DNA from: a bacterium
Lineage (GTDB): Bacteria > Chlamydiota > Chlamydiia > Chlamydiales > JAFEGQ01
Direction: 5' to 3'
Assembly (NCBI GenBank): GCA_021809305.1
Contig: JAKBAF010000100.1
Span: 1-5,695 of the forward strand
Length of the DNA stretch: 5,695 nucleotides
Below the pieces are notes generated by a model. That model searched no databases. It saw only the letters and a list, made by a program, of their open reading frames with translations, and was not told the origin of the DNA. Positions 1 through 4,966 of this stretch are shown here, one piece after another. The number at the start of each line of letters is the position of its first letter. Within the stretch, counting starts at the first letter, position 1. A program made the position numbers and the translations under genes.

Positions 1-62
1 TTTGGAGTATGTACTGATTTAAGGCGGGGGCTGTCGAACCAAAAATAAGAACGGGGCTTTAG

Positions 63-1244
63 TTAATTTACAAAAGTAAATGAAAACTCTGTGGAATATG
101 AAAGAGTGACACTTATCGCTAACCCCTCTTTCCACAATGGCTGCTTTACCATCTCCCCATGTCCATGATTGGGAAGTGGATCTTTTGACATCCAACGTGG
201 GCCCATAAAGCCCTCGTTAAATTTAGATCGTTTAGCGAAGACGAAATGTCCTAACTGAAGCTCGAGGGGCGCAGCAATCGAGCGCCGAGCGAGAGAGGCG
301 CCCATATCCAGACATTCATCTAGAGAGAGGAGATCTTGGACATCGATATTTAAGCGTTTAGCCTGTGTCGTTGCAAGCGATCCAATAAACGCCCTGCGGC
401 ACTTAGGAGACATTGTAGCGCCAGTTAGCCAGATTTGATCGGGGGCAATGAGAAGCGTCGCAAGGAATGGGGCATCGCCTTGTCCTAAGGTAATGTTCCT
501 CAGCTCGAGCGTGCAGCCTGCTGAAATATGAGCAAGATAGGGATGGGTTGGCTGATCCTCGCTAGGTGGAACTTCGATGCTATTGGCCTTAAAACCGCGG
601 AGTCGGGGTGCAGATGCAATGAGCCGGTCTAACGCCACAACGTCCTTAGCAGATAGTTTGGCATTTGAGAGATCGATCCATTGCAGACCCGATAGGAGCC
701 TAAGGGCCGTCTCATCTTTCGCACAGGCCTCCCATAACTCGGCCAGTTGGCCCCTCGTATAATGCTGATGAAGAAGAAGAGAGGGTCCAAGCCCCGTTAG
801 AGAGAGGGAGAGCTGGAGGGCGCGAGCCTTCCCAAAGATAGGGGCTATAGCCCTGTAGAGTACTACCTGTTCTGGCCGGGTAAGGCGGTCAACGTTTACT
901 CGAATATAGGCGCTCTGCTCCTTGTCACTCTCTGGGGACAAGGCGCATTCCCGGAGCTCCCCTCTCATCACCTCCACCTCTGGGGCTAAAGGGATGATCC
1001 CTTTTTTATAGCTCAAACACAAAAACGAAGCGCCCGTCACAAAGAGAAGCGAGCCTCCTCCAATAAAAGTGGCCTTTCGCCAAAAGGGAGTCCTAGGAAG
1101 GGTGCATCCATGACGAAATAGCCCAACTGCAACCGCTGAAAAAAGAGCAAAAAAAGCGATGCGCGGGAGGGTCGGCACCGAGGCGCGTGGCAGCCATGAT
1201 CGCGATCCACGACCGTTGACATTTGAAGAGGAGTAATCACTCAT
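63..1244 (-). CDS. Paired-helix membrane protein with LRR-like C-terminal half (paralog A), candidate Inc-like effector
   Basis: The 393-aa product matches no named protein I recognise. A polar Ser/Arg-rich stretch (residues 1-27) precedes two hydrophobic segments at about 29-43 and 58-78, joined by a short basic loop containing LPRTPFWRKA. From about residue 187 to 330 the sequence falls into LRR-like units of roughly 25-30 residues, such as IDLSNAKLSAKDVVALDRL. The last 60 residues are mixed and polar. There is no cleavable signal peptide. The layout resembles a chlamydial inclusion-membrane effector with a cytosol-facing protein-binding domain; that role is inference. I chose the ATG at 1244 because the paralog at 4189 aligns from its own ATG there (MSDYSSS versus MDDSSSS). 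A TTG 15 bases upstream is in frame but unsupported. The Shine-Dalgarno is weak: GGGC stands where the paralog has GGAG. The gene lies 58 bp after the stop of the 534-aa gene, so co-transcription is likely. The 62 bases downstream to the window edge show no convincing terminator. Confidence 0.85.
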   Translation of the reverse strand: MSDYSSSNVNGRGSRSWLPRASVPTLPRIAFFALFSAVAVGLFRHGCTLPRTPFWRKATFIGGGSLLFVTGASFLCLSYKKGIIPLAPEVEVMRGELRECALSPESDKEQSAYIRVNVDRLTRPEQVVLYRAIAPIFGKARALQLSLSLTGLGPSLLLHQHYTRGQLAELWEACAKDETALRLLSGLQWIDLSNAKLSAKDVVALDRLIASAPRLRGFKANSIEVPPSEDQPTHPYLAHISAGCTLELRNITLGQGDAPFLATLLIAPDQIWLTGATMSPKCRRAFIGSLATTQAKRLNIDVQDLLSLDECLDMGASLARRSIAAPLELQLGHFVFAKRSKFNEGFMGPRWMSKDPLPNHGHGEMVKQPLWKEGLAISVTLSYSTEFSFTFVN

Positions 1245-1281
1245 ACAAGAAGCCCGCAACTAATATTTAGCAAAATTTTAT
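1245..1281 (-). promoter_or_regulatory. Conserved leader and -10-like element of paralog A, without a -35
   Basis: Read on the minus strand, this stretch matches the region upstream of the broken paralog (4190-4227). Both share a -10-like hexamer (TAAAAT at 1275-1280 here, TAAACT at 4221-4226 there), then TAAATATTA, one differing base and TTGCGG, at nearly the same distance from the ATG. No TTGACA-like hexamer lies 16-19 bases upstream of the -10 here. That position falls at the 3' end of the preceding 534-aa gene. It is probably the remnant of a duplicated promoter, with transcription now coming mainly from upstream. Residual promoter activity is possible. Confidence 0.45.
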
Positions 1282-1302
1282 CTCTCTTCTTGGGTTAGAG
1301 TC

Positions 1303-2907
1303 CTACACATCCGCTGAAAGCAAGGTGTATCGGTCCTCTTCGACCACGTGAGGGTTAATGGCATGATGCTGTGTGAGAAGCCCAAGCGTGGTAAGAGCCA
1401 GCTTCTCTTCGGTGCCAGGGCCGTGATTCTGCCAGTACTCACCGAAGACCCCGTGAGAGTCGCCAGGATTTAGCTCGCTCACCTTAAAGCGCTTCGCTCG
1501 TCCACCTGCCCCATCTTCTTCTGTTGCTGCAATGCGCGCGATGCGATGCATATCCTGATCGAGAATTAGCACCGGTGTAATGCCCTTGTACTCTTGGAAA
1601 ACCTGAGTAAAGACGTGGTAATTATCTGTGGGTTTGAAGACAGGTAGAGCGAATGTAAGGAGCGCAAGGGTTTTAAACTTGTAGGTCTCGAGCACATTCT
1701 TGATTGCCATAGCACTCGCCAAGCGCACTTTTTCGCCAACCTCTCTACCGAAACGATCGCCAGCAAAGACACCAAGGCCCATCGCACTCTCAACGGCGAT
1801 TTCAATGCCCAGCTCATCAAGGACCTTAAAGCGCAAGCGAGTCATGCGCTCTAAATCTTCCAAGAGAAGATCTTGATCAAGCTCCAGAGCCACTTGCTGG
1901 CCATCCACGGATTTTTGAATTAGATCTCTCCCTCCTGATGTTTTAAACTCCCCATGATCGTCTAATTCAAAGGCCTCTTTCCAATTCGTAATGTAGCGTT
2001 TGATGTCGTCCTTATCATGGATCCGACCGGCAAAATCGATAGCGCATGTCGAGAGCAGTGTGATATCCCCCACCTCCTCGCCTATCTCGCGAGGAATCGT
2101 CTTCCCGTCAAACTCAGAGAGAATAGGAGTTTGTGAGACTCGCACGATGTACTTCATAAGAAAGGCTTCAGGACCAGCTTCAGCCTCTCCTCTAAGCACC
2201 CTCTGAATAAAGGCCTTTGGCTCTCCTTCGATCTCGCCCAACTTCTCCTCGTCGGCATAGACCCGATAACTCTGCTGCCATTCGGCTAGTTCCTGATTAG
2301 AGAAGGCAAAACAAGCGTCAGAATCTGTGCATTTGAAAGAGGTCTCTGGCACGAGATCGGCGGGAGGCCGAGCCAGCTCAAAAGCTCTTACCCCGTGTAC
2401 AAACCACTCTCCCTCAATATTCTGGAAACCAAAGTTTGTCTTAAGAAATGCCTCCATTCGCGCTGTCTCGCGTTTGCATGGTCCCGACATCGATCCCTTA
2501 TCCATTGGAGGCGCTTGGGTCAAACTTGTTACAAGGCGCCCGAGCAGACCCCCCTCTTCAAGTCTCCTTCCACAATAGAAAGCAGGCAGCGACTCGGGGG
2601 TGCGTGGCGCTGGGGATGCTGTCGACCACCAAGATTGAATATCCTTACCATATTCGTTAGAAGAGGCGCTGCAACCATATGTACGACCAAGACAAGCAAT
2701 AGTGAGAGCTGCCGCGCCACCAACACCCAACGGAGCCACAGCCTTTATGGCTCTAGCGGACGAGCGCGGGAGCTCTTGCATAGCTTTAAAGCGCGAAATA
2801 GCAAAATAGGACGCAGTGCCAAGAGCCACCCCGCCAGCTAATGCCGCCATCCCAACAAACACAAAACTGCAGTGAGATTTTTTTTCTACTGAGGATCCGC
2901 TCTCCAT
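1303..2907 (-). CDS. 534-aa protein with two N-terminal membrane segments and an unrecognised soluble domain (B), candidate effector
   Basis: I do not recognise this family with confidence. A short polar start (MESGSSVEKK) is followed by two hydrophobic segments rich in Gly and Ala at about residues 14-38 and 54-74, with a basic linker between them. The remaining 460 residues are soluble. The middle (about 125-360) is charged, with many Asp and Glu. Residues 365-534 look like a compact domain: a Gly/Ala helix region (AMGLGVFAGDRFG), a hydrophobic strand (LALLTFALPVF), another strand (PVLILDQDMH), then a Gly/His/Asp-rich block including NPGDSHGVFGEYWQNHGPG. Such a block could be catalytic or ligand-binding, but no known active-site motif is visible. 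I have only a weak, unverified recollection of similar blocks in uncharacterised Legionella/Chlamydiae domains such as DUF4804. The ATG at 2907 has a good GGAG six bases upstream and a promoter at 2947-2975. The gene ends in TAG. It sits between two paralogous LRR-like genes but is not related to them. Confidence 0.85.
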   Translation of the reverse strand: MESGSSVEKKSHCSFVFVGMAALAGGVALGTASYFAISRFKAMQELPRSSARAIKAVAPLGVGGAAALTIACLGRTYGCSASSNEYGKDIQSWWSTASPAPRTPESLPAFYCGRRLEEGGLLGRLVTSLTQAPPMDKGSMSGPCKRETARMEAFLKTNFGFQNIEGEWFVHGVRAFELARPPADLVPETSFKCTDSDACFAFSNQELAEWQQSYRVYADEEKLGEIEGEPKAFIQRVLRGEAEAGPEAFLMKYIVRVSQTPILSEFDGKTIPREIGEEVGDITLLSTCAIDFAGRIHDKDDIKRYITNWKEAFELDDHGEFKTSGGRDLIQKSVDGQQVALELDQDLLLEDLERMTRLRFKVLDELGIEIAVESAMGLGVFAGDRFGREVGEKVRLASAMAIKNVLETYKFKTLALLTFALPVFKPTDNYHVFTQVFQEYKGITPVLILDQDMHRIARIAATEEDGAGGRAKRFKVSELNPGDSHGVFGEYWQNHGPGTEEKLALTTLGLLTQHHAINPHVVEEDRYTLLSADV

Positions 2908-2946
2908 TACACTCTCCGAGTCTTTTGTGAAACCAATTTTGGAAGA

Positions 2947-2975
2947 ATTTAATACGATTATTAAGAAGTTGTCAA
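2947..2975 (-). promoter_or_regulatory. Sigma-70-type promoter of the 534-aa gene
   Basis: On the minus strand there is a perfect -35 TTGACA (2970-2975), a 17-base spacer and TTAAAT (2947-2952, four of six consensus bases). It lies about 40 bases upstream of the ATG at 2907, giving a leader of roughly 33 bases containing GGAG at 2914-2917. The -35 sits in an 11-base box, CTTGACAACTT (2966-2976), that recurs exactly in the promoter of the broken paralog (4240-4250). A TAATAAT follows in the spacer of both. The -35 is only about 12 bases beyond the stop of the upstream pseudogene. Confidence 0.7.
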
Positions 2976-2986
2976 GCAGAAGAACT

Positions 2987-3499
2987 TCATTGCTTACATA
3001 AAAAATATGCTTGGTGATCAGTGGAATAGATCAAAACGACATCACCCTTAAATCCCTCTTTTTTTAACTCCTGTCGCCTGAAGTTTACCCGTAGATCACG
3101 CTGTTCGTTGAATGAAAGAGGGTCGGATTCTCTCGTCCACGTACAATCGGGTCCGATAAAACCCTTCTTAAACGCATCACGGTGATCGATCATAAAAAGT
3201 CCTACGTCAATCTCCAGGTGCGGAGAATCCGCAGATCGCTGAGCCAGAGCAGTACCAATCCTTTGAGCCTCCTCAATAGAGAAACGATAGCCCGGAATCT
3301 CGAGGCTCTTCGCATTTGTAGTTACAAGCGCGTCAATAAATGCGGAACGGCATGCACTTGACATTTTGGCATTGAACAGCGAGATCTCATGGGAGTTCGC
3401 AAGAAGAGCTTCAAGGACAGGAGCATCGCCATCGCCCAAGGTTATTTCCTTAAGATCGAGCTCGCAATCCGAGGGAAGATGAAGAAGGTAGGGATGCAT
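2987..3499 (-). CDS. C-terminal remnant of paralog A' (LRR-like), probably not independently translated
   Basis: This is the stretch from the first in-frame ATG after the amber codon (MHPYLLHL) to the TGA, 170 aa. It holds the later LRR-like units, for example ISLFNAKMSSACRSAFIDAL and LEIPGYRFSIEEAQRIGTAL, and the C-terminal tail shared with the 393-aa paralog. The homologous frame begins further upstream, at 3682, so this ATG is an internal Met and not an ancestral start. The bases before it (GGATCGGCCG) give only a poor ribosome-binding site. An automated annotator would probably call it a separate gene; I read it as part of one broken gene. Confidence 0.35.
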   Translation of the reverse strand: MHPYLLHLPSDCELDLKEITLGDGDAPVLEALLANSHEISLFNAKMSSACRSAFIDALVTTNAKSLEIPGYRFSIEEAQRIGTALAQRSADSPHLEIDVGLFMIDHRDAFKKGFIGPDCTWTRESDPLSFNEQRDLRVNFRRQELKKEGFKGDVVLIYSTDHQAYFLCKQ

Positions 3500-3682
3500 C
3501 GGCCGATCCGTTTTCTTGGGAACCTGTAGGCCTGTGACTCTAAACTCACGCAGCTGCGTGGCGCCCTCAATCAGGTCTCCTAACGCCTCGACATCTTTAT
3601 CTGAGAGCTGCGCCCCCGACAGATTGATCGATTCAACCTTATTACAGAGAGCCAGAGCAATTAGGTCATCATAAATGTCTAT

Positions 3683-4189
3683 CTAAATCTGAGCCAATTG
3701 GCCCTCCTGAAGAGGATCAGGTGGACTAAAACGGGGCTCGCCATTTGTGAGAGGGAGCATTCGCTGGAAAGCGCGAATCTCCCCAAAGGCAGGTACGAGG
3801 GATCTATAAAGCGCTACCTGATCTGGCCGCTGAACGCGATAAATATTACGCTCAATGTAGCCCTTTTCGTGTAGCTCTGCACCCGTAGCGAGAGCCAGGA
3901 TCTCATCTCGCAGCCCTTGAACCTCTGGGGCTAAAGGGGCGGCCCCTTCTTTAAAGCTTAACGACAAGAGAGAGGCGCCCGTTACCAAGAGAAGTGAGCC
4001 GCCTCCAATAACAGAGGCCTTTCGCCAAAAGGGGGCGCGGGGAAGGGTGTAGCCGTAGCCAAATAAGCCAATGGCACCGAGTGTAAACAGCGTGAAAAGG
4101 GCGGAGCGCTGAGCCGTCGGAGCCGAGAGACGCGGCAGCCACCCTCTCAACCCGCTTGCGCTGACGCCTGAAGAGGAAGAGTCATCCAT
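3683..4189 (-). CDS. Translated N-terminal fragment of paralog A' (two membrane segments, no LRR-like part)
   Basis: If the TAG at 3683-3685 terminates, this 168-aa product is what the cell makes. It has the Ser-rich start MDDSSSSG, two hydrophobic segments at about residues 30-45 and 58-78, the loop LPRAPFWRKA between them, and a polar region of about 85 residues ending GQLAQI. It keeps the presumed targeting and membrane-anchoring module but loses every LRR-like unit. Translation should start efficiently: GGAG lies 8 bases before the ATG (4198-4201) and a good promoter lies at 4221-4249. A membrane-anchored product without the LRR-like domain might still be made and could interfere with or replace the full-length form. 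That is speculation. Confidence 0.55.
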   Translation of the reverse strand: MDDSSSSGVSASGLRGWLPRLSAPTAQRSALFTLFTLGAIGLFGYGYTLPRAPFWRKASVIGGGSLLLVTGASLLSLSFKEGAAPLAPEVQGLRDEILALATGAELHEKGYIERNIYRVQRPDQVALYRSLVPAFGEIRAFQRMLPLTNGEPRFSPPDPLQEGQLAQI

Positions 4190-4220
4190 TTATGAAACTC
4201 CGCAATTAATATTTACAAAA

Positions 4221-4249
4221 AGTTTATATTATTAGCGGAAAGTTGTCAA
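4221..4249 (-). promoter_or_regulatory. Sigma-70-type promoter of paralog A'
   Basis: On the minus strand there is TTGACA (4244-4249), a 17-base spacer and TAAACT (4221-4226, four of six consensus bases). TATAAA two bases upstream (4223-4228, spacer 15) is an alternative -10. The leader to the ATG at 4189 is about 25 bases and carries GGAG at 4198-4201. The -35 lies in the 11-base box CTTGACAACTT, also found upstream of the 534-aa gene, and is followed by TAATAAT in the spacer. The intact promoter shows that the broken gene is probably still transcribed. Confidence 0.7.
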
Positions 4250-4336
4250 GATAGATGAACAGCCCGTCAAATTCCTTAGCTGCAGCGACCTTTTATTGGC
4301 TCCAAATTAAGAAATTTTGAATTTTAATTCTGTTGG

Positions 4337-4365
4337 TTGATAATGGAGTTAGCAACATATGTAAT
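4337..4365 (+). promoter_or_regulatory. Sigma-70-type promoter of the 170-aa gene
   Basis: TTGATA (4337-4342, five of six consensus bases), a 17-base spacer and TGTAAT (4360-4365, five of six) form a good promoter. The A/T tract just upstream (about 4304-4330, runs such as AAATTTTGAATTTTAATT) is suited to act as an UP element. Transcription would start near 4372, leaving a leader of about 16 bases with GGAG at 4377-4380, seven bases before the ATG. It is divergent from the promoter at 4221-4249, with about 90 bp between the two -35 hexamers. Confidence 0.65.
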
Positions 4366-4387
4366 ACATTAAAAATGGAGTAAAAAA

Positions 4388-4900
4388 ATGGAAGGAGCGC
4401 ATGAAGCATCGGCTAAGCCTCTAAATTACGGTGAGCTTGGGAAAATACAAACTAAATATAATTCTGGGAATTACGGGGACATTTTTGATAGAAGTTTAGT
4501 TTCCTCAAGAAGGGCAGTGGGCGCCGGGGCAGTATTAGCCATAGTGGGAGCCATCGTGGCTATTCCGTTCTGTGGCATGCTCGCCCAAGGAGCCCCTCCA
4601 CTAGTCCTCCTAGCAACAGGCGCTGCGGCCCTTGGGGCCATAGCTGCTGGAGTCGGTATCGCTGCCTATTCCGGTACCTGGGCCCCAACAGAGAATGAAA
4701 AAGACCTCGACCGCAACGAGGACGATATATGGGAGCTCACTAAAACCATCTCCGTCCATGGAAAAGGCAAAAGCCAGTTAGTCCCGAGGAGTCCCGAGCT
4801 CGACAGCAGCGTTGAGAGGCGACGAGCGCTAGAGGCAAAAGCTGAGGCTTCGAAGGGCAATTTCTTCACTTTCTTGCGCAACGAGCTCATCGGAGTGTAA
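4388..4900 (+). CDS. 170-aa protein with a two-lobed hydrophobic domain, Inc-like
   Basis: No named family is recognised. The product has a hydrophilic N-terminus (residues 1-42, including NYGELGKIQTKYNSGNYGD) and a 52-residue two-lobed hydrophobic domain. That domain is helix 43-65, a short turn AQGAPP, and helix 72-94, both rich in Ala, Gly, Val and Ile. A charged C-terminal tail of about 75 residues follows, with a likely helix around SSVERRRALEAKAEASKG. Two hydrophobic lobes separated by a tight turn are the hallmark used to recognise chlamydial inclusion-membrane proteins, and no signal peptide is present. A bacterial inner-membrane protein of another kind, such as a small hairpin protein, is equally compatible with the sequence. 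The ATG has a good GGAG seven bases upstream and a promoter at 4337-4365. The gene appears monocistronic, ending in TAA 28 bases before a strong terminator. It is divergent from the paralog cluster and shows no sequence similarity to it. Confidence 0.8.
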   Translation: MEGAHEASAKPLNYGELGKIQTKYNSGNYGDIFDRSLVSSRRAVGAGAVLAIVGAIVAIPFCGMLAQGAPPLVLLATGAAALGAIAAGVGIAAYSGTWAPTENEKDLDRNEDDIWELTKTISVHGKGKSQLVPRSPELDSSVERRRALEAKAEASKGNFFTFLRNELIGV

Positions 4901-4928
4901 GAAAAATAGGTGCAAGCTTTAGCCAACC

Positions 4929-4963
4929 AAGGCGCTTATTCCCCCGGATAGGCGCCTTTTTTT
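4929..4963 (+). terminator. Intrinsic terminator after the 170-aa gene, possibly bidirectional
   Basis: An 11-bp stem (AAGGCGCTTAT pairing with ATAGGCGCCTT, one G-T wobble) closes an 8-base loop and runs into seven T residues (4957-4963). It begins 28 bases after the stop at 4898-4900. Its right arm lies a few bases from the stop of the convergent monooxygenase gene (4967-4969). On the minus strand the same hairpin is followed only by TTGGTTGG, so termination there is likely weaker. Confidence 0.88.
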
Positions 4964-4966
4964 ACG

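Larger units (their letters stand above)
2987..4189 (-). pseudogene. Paralog A' of the LRR-like membrane protein, interrupted by one in-frame TAG
   Basis: Read as one frame, this is 401 codons with a single internal stop, TAG at 3683-3685 (codon 169). It is homologous along its whole length to the 393-aa protein at 63-1244. The aligned proteins read GQLAELW in the intact copy and GQLAQI-stop here, with 27 residues on each side before the next shared LS and no gap. The amber codon therefore replaces Trp171 of paralog A, whose codon there is TGG, and one G-to-A change would explain it. Downstream the frame stays open for 231 more codons (terminal TGA at 2987-2989) with clear LRR-like similarity, for example HPYLLHLPSDCELDL. 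The break is probably recent. By hand alignment the membrane and juxtamembrane region is about 77% identical (33 of 43 residues) and the first LRR-like stretch about 49% (33 of 68). Real amber readthrough or a sequencing error cannot be excluded. Confidence 0.8.

Noticed and set aside
21..45. A GGTTCGACAGCCCCCGCC-like minus-strand stretch resembling a tRNA or tmRNA 3' end.
   Set aside because: The bases flanking TTCGA do not form the five-pair T-stem, and no matching acceptor or anticodon arm is present within the window.
1245..1259. An upstream TTG start that would add five residues (MRASC) to paralog A.
   Set aside because: The paralog aligns from the ATG at 1244. The bases concerned align with the untranslated leader of A', and no Shine-Dalgarno precedes the TTG.
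1246..1292. A CAAGAAG / CTTCTTG inverted repeat between B and A, considered as a terminator or attenuator.
   Set aside because: It has only seven pairs with a loop of over 30 bases, no G/C-rich stem and no following T-run. It overlaps the conserved leader, so the match is probably chance.
2395..2841. A 148-codon open frame on the plus strand.
   Set aside because: It lies wholly antisense to the 534-aa gene, has no ribosome-binding site or promoter, and its translation is low-complexity Arg/Ser-rich, as expected of a shadow frame.
3683..3685. Recoding of TAG as an amino acid, for example pyrrolysine.
   Set aside because: Genes at 1303 and 4967 end in TAG at positions that look like true ends. 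The following base context is not a known readthrough signal, and no downstream stem-loop is evident.
4666..4926. An 86-codon minus-strand frame overlapping the 170-aa gene.
   Set aside because: It is antisense to a gene with a good promoter, Shine-Dalgarno and terminator. Its composition is Ser-rich shadow sequence with no start signal.
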